A stretch of 64,000 nucleotides of DNA, from assembly GCF_900106995.1 (NCBI RefSeq), contig NZ_FNOK01000001.1, positions 62,001 to 126,000 on the forward strand. Direction: 5' to 3'. The position numbers and the translations under genes were made by a program. The notes under the pieces are model-generated. The model was not told where the DNA came from and searched no databases. It was given only the letters and a program-made list of their open reading frames with translations. Source of the DNA: Saccharopolyspora shandongensis. Lineage in GTDB: Bacteria; Actinomycetota; Actinomycetes; Mycobacteriales; Pseudonocardiaceae. Shown here piece after piece: positions 49,694 to 58,764 of the stretch (within the stretch, counting starts at the first letter, position 1; each line of letters starts with the position of its first letter).

Positions 49694-50659
49694 ATGGCCT
49701 TGAACAAGCAAGAGCTGCTGCGCGCTTATCGAAAGATGTCCGAGATCCGCGCGTTCGAGGACCGCCTGCACGAGGAGAACGCCACCGGCGACATCCCCGG
49801 GTTCATCCACCTGTACTCCGGGCAGGAGGCGATCGCCGTCGGTGTGTGCGAGAACCTGCTGGACACCGACTACATCGGCTCCACGCACCGCGGCCACGGG
49901 CACTGCATCGCCAAGGGCTGCGACATCCGGGGGATGATGGCGGAGATCTTCGGCAAGGACGACGGCCTGTGCCACGGCAAGGGCGGGTCGATGCACATCG
50001 CCGACCTGTCGGTCGGCATGCTCGGCGCCAACGCGATCGTCGGCGGCGCGCCTTCGCTGGCGATCGGCGCCGCGTTGAGCGCCAAGACGCTGCGCAACGG
50101 CGGTATCGCCGCCTCGTTCACCGGTGACGGCGGCTCGAACCAGGGCACCGCCTTCGAGGCCATGAACATGGCGGTGGTGCTCAAGCTGCCGATCATCTTC
50201 GTCATCGAGAACAACGGGTTCGGCGAGGCCACCGGCACCGACTACGCGGTCGGCGCGCCGGACATCGCCGCCCGGGCGGCCGCGTTCGGCATGCCCGCGG
50301 TGAAGGTCGACGGCACGGACTTCTTCGAGGTGCACGAGGCCACCCGGCAGGCCGCCGAGCGGGCCCGCGACGGCGGCGGGCCGACCACCATCGAGGCCCG
50401 GGCGAACCGCTTCTGGGGCCACTTCGAAGGCGACGCGCAGCTGTACCGGACCCCGGAACAGGTCGCGGAGCTGCGCCGGACGCGGGATCCGCTGCAGAAC
50501 TTCCGGGACAAGGTGGACCGGAAGAAGGCAACCGCGAAGGAACTCGACGCCATCGACGAGGAATCCCGGGAGCTCGTCGGCGACGCCGTCGCCCGGGCCC
50601 GCGCCGCCGCGTACCCGCCGATCGAGAACCTGCTCACCGACGTCTACGTCTCCTACTGA
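49694..50659 (+). CDS. acoA: TPP-dependent 2-oxoacid/acetoin dehydrogenase E1 alpha
   Basis: A 321-residue E1 alpha subunit. The thiamine-diphosphate motif is complete: GDGGSNQGTAFEAMNM to IENNGFG, with the earlier STHRGHGHCIAKG and GKGGSMHIAD. The short length and the STHRGHGH motif match acetoin dehydrogenase AcoA more than pyruvate dehydrogenase. It decarboxylates or cleaves the substrate on ThDP with E1 beta and passes the acyl group to E2. GAGGAGCG precedes ATG 49694. An AcoR-like regulator on the other strand supports acetoin as substrate, but a diketone or related 2-oxoacid is possible. Confidence 0.88.
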   Translation: MALNKQELLRAYRKMSEIRAFEDRLHEENATGDIPGFIHLYSGQEAIAVGVCENLLDTDYIGSTHRGHGHCIAKGCDIRGMMAEIFGKDDGLCHGKGGSMHIADLSVGMLGANAIVGGAPSLAIGAALSAKTLRNGGIAASFTGDGGSNQGTAFEAMNMAVVLKLPIIFVIENNGFGEATGTDYAVGAPDIAARAAAFGMPAVKVDGTDFFEVHEATRQAAERARDGGGPTTIEARANRFWGHFEGDAQLYRTPEQVAELRRTRDPLQNFRDKVDRKKATAKELDAIDEESRELVGDAVARARAAAYPPIENLLTDVYVSY

Positions 50660-50672
50660 AGGGAAGGCAACG

Positions 50673-51704
50673 ATGACCACGTCGAAGAAGACGTACCGCG
50701 AGGCCGTGAAGGACGCCCTCTGCCAGGAGATGGAGCGCGACGAGACCGTCGTGCAGATCGGCGAAGACCTGCGCGGCGGCCACGCCGGCACCAACCCGGA
50801 CCTGGAGACGAAGAAGGTCGAGGCGTTCGGCGGCGTCCTCGGCGTCACCAAGGGCCTGTGGACCCAGTTCGGCTCCGAGCGCGTCATCGACACGCCGATC
50901 ACGGAGTCCGCGATCATCGGCATGGCGGCAGGGGCGGCGTTGACCGGTCTGCGGCCCGTGGCCGAGCTGATGTTCATGGACTTCTTCGGGGTCTGCTACG
51001 ACGCGCTCTACAACCAGGCGGCGAAGTTCCGGTACATGTTCGGCGGCAAGGCGCGCACGCCGATGGTGATGCGCGGCATGATCGGCGCCGGGTTCTCCGC
51101 TGCCGCCCAGCATTCGCAGTCGCCGTACAACGTGTTCGCCGCCGTACCCGGCCTGAAGGTCGTGGCGCCGTCGAACGCCTACGACGCGAAGGGGCTGCTG
51201 ATCCAGGCCATCCGGGACGACGACCCGGTCGTGTTCTGCGAGCACAAGACCCTCTACGACACCAAGGCCGAGGTGCCGGACGAGCCCTACGCGATCCCGT
51301 TCGGGGTGGCCAACTACACCCGGCAGGGCACGGACGTGACGGTGATCGCCCTGTCCGCCATGGTCAACGCCGCCAACGATGCGGCCGACAGCCTGGCCGC
51401 GGAGGGCATCTCGGTCGAGGTCGTGGACCCGCGGACCGTCTCACCGCTGGACGAGGAGGGCATCCTCGAATCGGTGGCCGCCACCGGCCGGGTGGTCGTC
51501 GTGGACGAGTCGGCGGCGCGCTGCGGTTTCGGCCACGACGTGGCCGCGCTCATCGCCACCAAGGCGTTCGACTCGCTGCGGGCACCGATCGAGCTGGTGA
51601 CGCCGCCGCACACGCCGGTGCCGTTCTCCCCCAAGCTGGAGAAGGCCTGGTTGCCGGACGCGGCCCGCATCGAAACCGCGATCCGCAGGCTGGTGGCGAA
51701 CTGA
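50673..51704 (+). CDS. acoB: TPP-dependent dehydrogenase E1 beta
   Basis: A 343-residue E1 beta subunit. It starts SKKTYREAVKDALCQEMERD, then has QIGEDLRGGHAG, DTPITESAIIGMAAGAALTGLRP and PSNAYDAKGLLIQAIRDDDP, and ends with the transketolase C-terminal domain (DPRTVSPLDEEGILESV). It completes the ThDP site with E1 alpha. It lies 13 bases after the alpha gene, with AAGGGAAGG as ribosome-binding site, and two bases before E2. Confidence 0.9.
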   Translation: MTTSKKTYREAVKDALCQEMERDETVVQIGEDLRGGHAGTNPDLETKKVEAFGGVLGVTKGLWTQFGSERVIDTPITESAIIGMAAGAALTGLRPVAELMFMDFFGVCYDALYNQAAKFRYMFGGKARTPMVMRGMIGAGFSAAAQHSQSPYNVFAAVPGLKVVAPSNAYDAKGLLIQAIRDDDPVVFCEHKTLYDTKAEVPDEPYAIPFGVANYTRQGTDVTVIALSAMVNAANDAADSLAAEGISVEVVDPRTVSPLDEEGILESVAATGRVVVVDESAARCGFGHDVAALIATKAFDSLRAPIELVTPPHTPVPFSPKLEKAWLPDAARIETAIRRLVAN

Positions 51705-51706
51705 TC

Positions 51707-53185
51707 ATGAGCGACATCAATCTGATCGAAGTGCCGAAGTGGGGCCTTTCCATGGAGGAGGGCACCATCACCAAGTGGCTGGTCGACGAGGGTGCCGGGT
51801 TCCGCAAGGGCGACGCGATCTGCGAGGTCGAGACCAGCAAGATCACCAACGAGATGGAGGCGCCCTTCGACGGGGTGCTGCGCCGCATCCTCGCGAAGCC
51901 GGGCGAAACGCTGCCGGTGGGAGCCCCGATGGCGGTGTCGGCGGACGCCGGCGTCCCGGACGCAGCGATCGAGGACTTCCTGTCGACGAACGGGGCTCCC
52001 GCACCTGAACCCGTTTCGGTGAAGGCAGTTTCGCCCGCCGCAGCCGTTGCGGCGCCAGCGGCCGCCGCATCGCCCGGCACGACCGGCGTCCCGGAATCGC
52101 TGGCGGGCTCGACGAACGGCGACGTCTTCGCGACGCCGCACGCGCTCAAGCTCGCGACGAAGCTCCAGGTCGATCTCGGCAAGGTGACCGGAACCGGTCG
52201 CATCGGCCGGGTTTCGGTGGCCGACATCCACACCGCCATCCGCGCGGCGGGCGGCACGGTCGCCGAACCGGTGGCTCCGCAACGCGGCGGCGCACCCGCA
52301 CGGTCCACACAGGACGACAGCGACGTCAACGCCACCCCGGTGGCCCGGCGCCTCGCGGCGAGCCTCGGCATCAACCTGCACGACTGCCGGGCCACGGGTG
52401 CGCGCGGCCGGGTGTGCGTCGCGGACGTCCGCGAAGCGGAGCGGAAGTTCCTGCCCGCCGTCGAACCCGAAGTCCGCGAAACAACCCTGACCGCACCGGA
52501 ATTCGAGACCGTTCCGCTCGATTCGATGCGCAAGGCCATCGGCCGGCGGCTGCAGGCCTCGAAGCAGAACTCCCCGCACTTCCGGCTGACCGCGGACCTG
52601 GAGATCGACGCCCTGCTCGCCCTGCGGAAGCAGATCAACGCCACGGTGCCGGCGGTCAAGCTCTCGGTGAACGACTTCATCGTCAAGGCGTGCGCGGCCG
52701 CGCTGCGCAAGGTCCCGGACGTCAACGTGCAGTTCGACGAGGAGTCCCAGGCGGTGCTGCGGTACTCCGCCGCCGACATCTCCGTCGCGGTGGCTCTGCC
52801 CTCCGGCCTCATCACGCCCATCGTGCGCGGGGCCGACACCAAGTCCCTGGCCGACATCTCCGGCGAGGTGCACGCCCTGGTGACCAAGGCCAAGACCGGC
52901 CGGCTCAAGCCCGAGGAGTTCCAGGGCGGCACCTTCACGGTCTCGAACCTGGGCATGTTCGGGGTGCGGGAGTTCGACGCGATCATCAACCCGCCGCAGG
53001 CGGCGATCCTCGCGGTCGGATCCGGCGAGCAGCGCCCGTTCGTCGACGACGGACAGGTCATCGCCCGGACGCTGCTGACGGTGACGCTCTCCTGCGACCA
53101 CCGCGTGATCGACGGTGCTCTCGGCGCGACGTTCCTGCGGGAGCTCAAGCGTTTCGTCGAATCACCGGCCCTGATGCTGGTCTAG
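51707..53185 (+). CDS. acoC: Dihydrolipoamide acyltransferase E2 with two E3-binding domains
   Basis: A 492-residue E2. An N-terminal lipoyl domain (residues 1-80) has Lys45 in VETSKITNE. Two peripheral-subunit-binding domains follow at about 139-178 (FATPHALKLATKL...GRIGRVSVADI) and 206-246 (NATPVARRLAASL...GARGRVCVADV), separated by Ala/Pro linkers. The catalytic domain ends SCDHRVIDGA with His465 and Asp469. Most E2 proteins have one binding domain. It moves the acyl group from E1 to CoA. ATG 51707 is two bases downstream of the E1 beta stop. Confidence 0.9.
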   Translation: MSDINLIEVPKWGLSMEEGTITKWLVDEGAGFRKGDAICEVETSKITNEMEAPFDGVLRRILAKPGETLPVGAPMAVSADAGVPDAAIEDFLSTNGAPAPEPVSVKAVSPAAAVAAPAAAASPGTTGVPESLAGSTNGDVFATPHALKLATKLQVDLGKVTGTGRIGRVSVADIHTAIRAAGGTVAEPVAPQRGGAPARSTQDDSDVNATPVARRLAASLGINLHDCRATGARGRVCVADVREAERKFLPAVEPEVRETTLTAPEFETVPLDSMRKAIGRRLQASKQNSPHFRLTADLEIDALLALRKQINATVPAVKLSVNDFIVKACAAALRKVPDVNVQFDEESQAVLRYSAADISVAVALPSGLITPIVRGADTKSLADISGEVHALVTKAKTGRLKPEEFQGGTFTVSNLGMFGVREFDAIINPPQAAILAVGSGEQRPFVDDGQVIARTLLTVTLSCDHRVIDGALGATFLRELKRFVESPALMLV

Positions 53186-53198
53186 AGCCGCGCCGCAG

Positions 53199-53220
53199 GG
53201 CGATTTCACGCGAAATCGGC
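53199..53220. repeat. CGATTTC/GAAATCG palindrome, copy 1
   Basis: A 22-base near-palindrome between the E2 and E3 genes. A copy with two changes is at 55088-55109. It may be a regulator site, a small repeat or an mRNA hairpin that lowers E3 expression relative to E2. Confidence 0.6.
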
Positions 53221-53268
53221 GCAATCCCCCGATCGAGGTTCATGGACCCAGGACACAAGGAGAAAGCG

Positions 53269-54663
53269 ATGGGCGAGAAGTACGACGTGCTCGTCATCGG
53301 CGGCGGCCCCGGCGGCTACGTGGCGGCCATCCGCGCCGCCCAGCTCGGGCTGCGCACCGCCGTCGTCGAACGCGACCGGCTCGGCGGCATCTGCCTGAAC
53401 TGGGGGTGCATCCCGACCAAGGCGCTGCTGCACGGCGCGGACGTCGCCCACACGCTCGCGAACCTGCGACCGCTGGGGTTCACCGCGAGCGGCGTGGAGT
53501 TCGACATGGCTCAGCTCGTGGCGTTCAGCCGCTCGGTTTCGGACCGCCTCGCCAGTGGCGTCGAATACCTGATGCGGAAGAACGGCATCGACGTCGTCAA
53601 CGGGTCCGCGCGGCTGGTCGGCAAGGGCGTGGTCGAGGTCTCCGGGGAGCACCCGACGACGCTGCGCGCGGACCACGTGATCCTGGCGACCGGCGCGCGG
53701 CCCCGGGCGCTGCCCGGGGTGGTGCCCGACGGGGACCGGGTCTGGACGTACTTCGAGGCGCTGGTGCCTGCGGAAGTCCCGAAGTCCTTGCTCGTCATCG
53801 GGTCCGGCGCGATCGGGGTCGAATTCGCCAGCCTCTACAACGATCTCGGCAGCGAGGTCACGCTCGTCGAGATGGCCCCGCAGGTCATGCCTGCCGAGGA
53901 CGCCGCGGTCGCCGAGCACGTGCGCAGAAAGTTCGAGAAGCGCGACATCCGGGTGCACACCGGCGCATCAGTGTCCGAGGTCGCGGTGGCGGCCGATCAC
54001 GTGACCGCGACGCTGAACCTCGCCGACGGCGCGGCGGAGCGGCTCACCGCGGAGCGCGTCCTGGTCGCGGCGGGCGTCGAGGGCAACGTGGCCGGTCTCG
54101 GGCTCGAAGAACTCGGGGTCGAGGTGGAACGCGGATTCGTCCGCACCGACCCCTGGTGCCGGACCAACGTGTTCGGCATCTACGCGATCGGGGACGTGGC
54201 GGGTGCCCCGTGCCTCGCCCACAAGGCGAGCCACGAAGGCGTGGTGTGCGTCGAGCGGCTCGCCGGGGTCGAGCACGTGAAACCGCTGGACCCGGGCGGA
54301 ATTCCGGGCTGCACCTACGCACGACCGCAGGTCGCCCGCCTCGGACTGACCGAAGCCCAGGCCCGGGAGACCGGACGTCCGCTGCAGGTCGGCCGGTTCG
54401 ACCTGCAGGCCTCCGGCAAGGCGATGGCCATCGGCGAGGCGGACGGCTTCGTCAAGACCATCTTCGACGCCGCCAGCGGCGAACTGCTGGGCGCGCACCT
54501 GGTCGGCCCGGACGTCACGGAACTGGTCCAGGGCTTCGGGATCGCCGGCTCGCTGGAGGCCACGGCCGACGATCTCGCCGAGGTCGTCTTCGCGCACCCG
54601 ACCCTGTCGGAGGCCGTGCACGAATCGGTCCTGGCAGCCCTGGGCAGGCCGCTGAACGCGTGA
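53269..54663 (+). CDS. lpdA: Dihydrolipoamide dehydrogenase (E3)
   Basis: A 464-residue flavoprotein disulfide reductase. The FAD motif VLVIGGGPGGYVAA is at residues 8-21, and the redox pair Cys42/Cys47 is in CLNWGCIPTK. The NAD motif is VIGSGAIGVEFASLYNDLG, the second FAD motif is YAIGDVAGAPCLAHKA, and the C-terminal catalytic His-Glu is in FAHPTLSEAVHE. It reoxidises the lipoyl group of E2 with NAD. ATG 53269 has AAGGAGAA upstream; ATG 53242 is also in frame but poorer. It is the last gene of the operon and followed by a hairpin terminator. Confidence 0.93.
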   Translation: MGEKYDVLVIGGGPGGYVAAIRAAQLGLRTAVVERDRLGGICLNWGCIPTKALLHGADVAHTLANLRPLGFTASGVEFDMAQLVAFSRSVSDRLASGVEYLMRKNGIDVVNGSARLVGKGVVEVSGEHPTTLRADHVILATGARPRALPGVVPDGDRVWTYFEALVPAEVPKSLLVIGSGAIGVEFASLYNDLGSEVTLVEMAPQVMPAEDAAVAEHVRRKFEKRDIRVHTGASVSEVAVAADHVTATLNLADGAAERLTAERVLVAAGVEGNVAGLGLEELGVEVERGFVRTDPWCRTNVFGIYAIGDVAGAPCLAHKASHEGVVCVERLAGVEHVKPLDPGGIPGCTYARPQVARLGLTEAQARETGRPLQVGRFDLQASGKAMAIGEADGFVKTIFDAASGELLGAHLVGPDVTELVQGFGIAGSLEATADDLAEVVFAHPTLSEAVHESVLAALGRPLNA

Positions 54664-54670
54664 CGACATT

Positions 54671-54707
54671 CGCGGGGTCCGGCTTCAGGACGAACCCGGA
54701 CCCCGCG
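54671..54707. terminator. 12-bp hairpin after lpdA
   Basis: CGCGGGGTCCGG and CCGGACCCCGCG pair across a 13-base loop, seven bases after the E3 stop and three bases before the end of the P450 fragment on the other strand. Confidence 0.75.
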
Positions 54708-54709
54708 GA

Positions 54710-54964
54710 TCAGGAGAGGCGTTGCAGGCGGATCGGCAGGCCGTCGGTCGGCATCGGGCCGGTCCCGCGCTTGGCCAGGATGCGCTCCAGCAGATCGGTC
54801 AGCACGCTGATGGTGTGCCCGATGACGGGCAGCCCGTAATCGCCGAGCACCGGTTTCAGCCCCGACCCGGGCGGCGGCGCGGCCAGCGGCCGGACCGGGG
54901 AAGCGAGCCGCTCGGTGTGGGAAATAGCGGACTGCAGCTGCCTTTTGAGCACATGGGCGATCAC
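54710..54964 (-). pseudogene. N-terminal fragment of a cytochrome P450
   Basis: An 84-residue frame whose middle, APPPGSGLKPVLGDYGLPVI followed by GHTISVLTDLL, is the proline-rich hinge and A-helix start of a class of P450s. After AKRGTGPMP the sequence departs from the family and stops; no I-helix or heme-binding segment is found in any frame nearby. It starts at GTG 54964. I read it as the remnant of a deleted P450 gene, distinct from the two intact P450s at 8.7 and 12.3 kb. Confidence 0.55.
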
Positions 54965-55071
54965 CGGCGCACCTCCCGACGGCGCGGAGCACCTCCATTC
55001 CGCGGAAGCACAACACCGCCGGAAAACTCATCGGCCACCAGCCCGAACCCACTACGCCGAACGGCCCGCGG

Positions 55072-55122
55072 CGACTCGGGAGCAGGCGGCGATTTCGCGC
55101 GAAATCGCCGCTCCCCGAGTCG
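55072..55122. terminator. Nested palindrome with CGATTTC/GAAATCG core (copy 2)
   Basis: CGACTCGGG and CCCGAGTCG enclose a perfect 24-base palindrome (55087-55110) whose core matches 53199-53220. It begins two bases from the amidohydrolase stop and likely forms its terminator hairpin. Confidence 0.7.
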
Positions 55123-55124
55123 AA

Positions 55125-56744
55125 TCAGACGAGTTCGTCGTCCTCGGAGGTCCGGGTGTAGATGGTTTCGCCGCGCAAGACCGTGCGCAGGCAGCGCGGC
55201 CGCGGTGCGCCCGGGGAGAGGTCGGGCAGGCCCGGCACTCCCGCTCGCGGATCGGTGGACCACCGCTGCACGCGCGAATCCGGCGCCGCCACAACGAGTT
55301 CCCCGGCGTCCCACACCGCGTAGGTCGCGGGCGCGCCGGGCACCAACGTGCCCGTGATGCCGTCGTCGACGCCGGCGGCCCGCCAGCCGCCCCGGGTGTG
55401 CGCCGTGAACGCCGCCCGCGGCGAGATGCCGAAACCGGCGGTGCGGTGGTGCACCGCCGCCCGCACCGCGCGCCACGGATCGACCGGCGTCACCGGCGCG
55501 TCCGAGCCGAACGCCAGCAGCACGCCGTTGGCGGCGAGCTTCGAGAACGGGTTGAGCCGGGTGCCGCGCTCGACGCCGAGGCGCCGCGCGTACATGTCGC
55601 CGGGACCGCCCCAGGCCGCGTCGAAGGAGGGCTGGACGGACGCCACGACGCCGAACCTGCCGAGTTCCGCGGCCTGCTGCTCGTCGACCATCTCCAGGTG
55701 TTCCAGCCGGTGGCGCAGGCTCGCCAGCGCGGGCACGCCCACGATCTCCGCCGCCTTGCGGAAACCGTCGCAGACCTCGGCCACCCCGGCGTCGCCGATC
55801 ACGTGGAACCCGGCCTGGATCCCGGCCTTCGTGCACTCCACCAGGTGCTCGGCCACCGCGTGCGCGTCGAGGTAGAGCACGCCCACCGTCGTCCGGTCGT
55901 CCGAGTAGGGCTCGCGCAGCGCCGCGGTGCGCGAACCGACCGCGCCGTCGACGAACAGGTCACCGGCCAGGCCGCGGACGCCGAGCTCGCGGGCCCGGTC
56001 CACCGCGCCCAGCTCGCCCCAGTAGCCGACGACCTCGGGCACCCCGCCCTGCGCGGAGATCGCCAGCAGGTCGGCCAGGTCATCGGCCCCGGAGATGTCC
56101 GGCCCGCCGCATTCGTGCACGCACGCCACGCCCTGCGACGCGGCGTGCCGCAGGAAGGCCAGCTGGGCTTCTTTGCGCTGCGCGGTACCAAGAGCCTCCC
56201 GCGCGGCGCGGCGCACGTGGTGGTGCGCGACGCGCGTCAACGGGCCGTGCTCGCTCCAGCCTTCGGCGCCGCGGGTCAACGGCGCCCGGTCCACCAACGT
56301 CGTGGACACCAGGGCGGAATGCACGTCGATCCGGGACAGGTACACCGGCGCGCCCGCCGCGGCGCGGTCGATCTCGTCGCGGGTCGGGGGCCGTCGCTCC
56401 GGCCACCACGTCTCGTCCCAGCCGTGGCCCCACACCAGCGTGCCCGGGTACTCGGCGACGTGATCCCGCAGTGCGTGCAGGAATTCCGTCAGCGACGCGC
56501 AACCGGTCAGGTCGAGGCCGTTGAGCAGCAGGCCGGTGGAGGTCGCGTGCACGTGCGCGTCGACGAAGGCAGGCGCCACGAACGCGCCTTCGAGGTCGAT
56601 GACCTCGGCGTCGGGATGCAGCGCACGGCCGACCTCGTCGGTGCCGACCCACGCGATGGTGCCATCGGTCACGGCCATCGCGGTGGCACCGGCGTCGGCG
56701 GGCGAGTGGATTCGCCCACCGAGCAACAACGTGGTCTCGGACAT
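55125..56744 (-). CDS. Amidohydrolase family 3 (YtcJ-like) protein
   Basis: A 539-residue metal-dependent amidohydrolase. The metal motif AFVDAHVHATSTG is near residue 60, a long insert follows typical of this subgroup (GHGWDETWWPERRPPTRDEID), then GDAGVAEVCDGF and HRLEHLEM, and the distal GSDAPVTPVDPW. Enzymes of this group hydrolyse amide or ester bonds of exogenous compounds; the natural substrate is unknown. ATG 56744 is selected; the frame before it has no coding bias. The gene is alone, ending in a palindromic terminator. Confidence 0.85.
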   Translation of the reverse strand: MSETTLLLGGRIHSPADAGATAMAVTDGTIAWVGTDEVGRALHPDAEVIDLEGAFVAPAFVDAHVHATSTGLLLNGLDLTGCASLTEFLHALRDHVAEYPGTLVWGHGWDETWWPERRPPTRDEIDRAAAGAPVYLSRIDVHSALVSTTLVDRAPLTRGAEGWSEHGPLTRVAHHHVRRAAREALGTAQRKEAQLAFLRHAASQGVACVHECGGPDISGADDLADLLAISAQGGVPEVVGYWGELGAVDRARELGVRGLAGDLFVDGAVGSRTAALREPYSDDRTTVGVLYLDAHAVAEHLVECTKAGIQAGFHVIGDAGVAEVCDGFRKAAEIVGVPALASLRHRLEHLEMVDEQQAAELGRFGVVASVQPSFDAAWGGPGDMYARRLGVERGTRLNPFSKLAANGVLLAFGSDAPVTPVDPWRAVRAAVHHRTAGFGISPRAAFTAHTRGGWRAAGVDDGITGTLVPGAPATYAVWDAGELVVAAPDSRVQRWSTDPRAGVPGLPDLSPGAPRPRCLRTVLRGETIYTRTSEDDELV

Positions 56745-56892
56745 GTCCTTCGTGCTTCCCCGTTCCGGGTTTCCAACTGCGCAGGTCGAGATCGGCGAAG
56801 CGGGTCGTCGCACGCCCCCGGCGAACCCCGGCCGCGATCGTTCTGGCGAGCTTACCCGCCGCCCGGGACCCGCCGACGGCACGCCGACCCGA

Positions 56893-57444
56893 TCACCTGC
56901 GCGGGCTGCCGTCCGGCCGTTCTGCCTGCGCAGATCGTTGCGGCGGCAGCAATTCCGGCCCGGCCGCGGTCGGCTCGTCGTCGGTGACCGAGACCACCTC
57001 GCCGTCGATGACGTCGTCGCCGGGCGCGGTCGCGCCCTGCCTGCGGTAGGCCTGCTGGGTGTGCAGCCACATCTGGTCCTGCATCGCCTTCGACCGCCGC
57101 TCCGCCGCGCGCAGCATCCGGTTGCGCAGCAGGGCGCGGGTCGGCGGGAACAGGCACAGCAGCCCGGCGATGTCGCTGAGGAAACCGGGCATGATGATCA
57201 GGAGCCCGGCGGCGGCGATGAGCACGCCGTCGGAGAGCTCCTTCTCCGGGGGCCGGCGCTGGCGCGCGGCTTCGCGGAATTCCTGCAGCGTGCGGCGGCC
57301 CTGCCAGCGCACCAGCCAGGTTCCCAGCACGGCGGCGGCGATCAGCAGGCCGATGGTGGGCAGCACCCCGATGGCCTGGCCGACGGCGACCAGCACGGCG
57401 ATTTCGACCACACCGGCGACGAGGAGAAGAACGAGGATCGGCAC
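56893..57444 (-). CDS. FxsA family membrane protein
   Basis: A 183-residue protein. Two or three membrane helices occupy residues 1-45 and 70-100: MPILVLLLVAGVVEIAVLV, then VGQAIGVLPTIGLLI, and after WQGRRTLQEF the conserved GVLIAAAGLLIIMPGFLSD. These match FxsA, named for suppressing F-plasmid exclusion of phage T7 in E. coli. A variable soluble tail of about 70 residues ends in Arg. ATG 57444 starts it. Divergent from the SGNH hydrolase gene. Confidence 0.88.
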   Translation of the reverse strand: MPILVLLLVAGVVEIAVLVAVGQAIGVLPTIGLLIAAAVLGTWLVRWQGRRTLQEFREAARQRRPPEKELSDGVLIAAAGLLIIMPGFLSDIAGLLCLFPPTRALLRNRMLRAAERRSKAMQDQMWLHTQQAYRRQGATAPGDDVIDGEVVSVTDDEPTAAGPELLPPQRSAQAERPDGSPRR

Positions 57445-57565
57445 GGCGCGAAGACCTCCTGTCGGTGGTAGTCACCCGGTTCAACGAACGAGGCCCCGCA
57501 AATGCTCCCAAAACCCGCAGAGGTGATGAACGCCGCCGGTCCTCGGCCCCATAGACTTCCACCCG

Positions 57566-58645
57566 ATGCGGGCGCACAAGTCGAAAACAACAATCCTCCT
57601 GCTGGCCAGCATGGTGCTGGCCCTCGCGGTGTTGATCAGCGACCAGTACCTGCCCGGACTGCCGCTGCAACCCAAGCAGCTCCCGGCCGCGGTCGTGACC
57701 CTCGGCGACAGCACGCTGTCCGGCGAGGGCGGCGGCCGGTACGAGGCCGGGACCAACGGCGAGCAGGACAACTGGTGCCACCGGTCGGCGGCCGCGCCGA
57801 TCAACCAGCTCCGGCTCCCACCCGAGGTGACCCGCATCAACCTGGCCTGCTCCGGCGCGCGGACGGACCTGATCGGCGCGAACCCGGAACCCGGCCACGC
57901 CGAAGGCTCCCAGTCCCGGCGGCTGGCGGAACTGGCGCAGCAGTACCGGATCACCGACGTCGTGGTGCAGATCGGCGCCAACGACGACCCGGGCTTCACC
58001 GACGTCGTCAACCAGTGCGTGGAGGCCTGGGTGCGGCAGACGCCGGAGGGGTGCGCGGCATCGCTGCGCACCGCGTGGCCGCAGCGGGTGGAGCGGATGA
58101 AGCCGAAGGTGCTGGGCGCGCTGAACGACATCCGCGCGGCGATGGACAGCGCGGGCTACACGCCGAGCAGCTACTCGCTCATCGTGCAGTCCTACGCCTC
58201 GCCGGTCGGCCCCGGCGTCAAGCCCGAGCTGCAGGACCTGTCCGGCTGCCCGTTCCTGACCGGTGACCTGGAGTGGATCCGGAGCACCGGGGTGCCACAG
58301 CTGTCCGCCGGTCTGCAGGACGTCGCGCGGCAGGCGAACGCCCGGTTCCTGGACCTGTCCCGGGCGGGCATCGGGCACGAGGCGTGCACGGGCAACCCGA
58401 GGACCGCGGACGGCGAGTGGTTCACGAGGCTGACGGTCGACTGGGCGAGCCTGCAGGACGAGCAGCGCGCGGCGCACGCGATGCAGGAGTCCTTCCACGC
58501 CAACGCCGCCGGGCACGCCCAGCTGGGCCGCTGCCTCGGCGAGTTCATGGTGACGGAGGACCCGAAGGCCCTGTGCTTGCCGGACGAACAGGGCAACTTG
58601 CACGCGGTGCCGGAACACGCCGCGGCCGCCCAAGCCCACCCCTGA
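57566..58645 (+). CDS. Membrane-anchored SGNH/GDSL hydrolase
   Basis: A 359-residue protein with an N-terminal membrane anchor or uncleaved signal (residues 9-27). The SGNH blocks are VVTLGDSTLSGEGGG (nucleophilic Ser), the NLACSGARTD Gly block, QIGANDDPGF (Asn) and SFHANAAGHAQLG (Asp/His block with His). It acts outside the membrane as an esterase or lipase; several Cys residues probably form disulfides. A -10 box TAGACT ends eight bases before ATG 57566, so the mRNA is probably leaderless. Substrate unknown. Confidence 0.87.
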   Translation: MRAHKSKTTILLLASMVLALAVLISDQYLPGLPLQPKQLPAAVVTLGDSTLSGEGGGRYEAGTNGEQDNWCHRSAAAPINQLRLPPEVTRINLACSGARTDLIGANPEPGHAEGSQSRRLAELAQQYRITDVVVQIGANDDPGFTDVVNQCVEAWVRQTPEGCAASLRTAWPQRVERMKPKVLGALNDIRAAMDSAGYTPSSYSLIVQSYASPVGPGVKPELQDLSGCPFLTGDLEWIRSTGVPQLSAGLQDVARQANARFLDLSRAGIGHEACTGNPRTADGEWFTRLTVDWASLQDEQRAAHAMQESFHANAAGHAQLGRCLGEFMVTEDPKALCLPDEQGNLHAVPEHAAAAQAHP

Positions 58646-58764
58646 TCCCCGCAAGCAGAGCCGGTGAGCACTTCGGCGTTGTAGAGCGTCTTTGAGAAGC
58701 CGGCTTGGTTTGTCTTTGAAGGCAGCCGCTTAACCGACCCTCGCAACTCGCACCGCCGCGGGTT

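Noticed and set aside
55348..55875. Plus-strand frame inside the amidohydrolase
   Set aside because: No start signal and no family resemblance; coding bias supports the minus strand.
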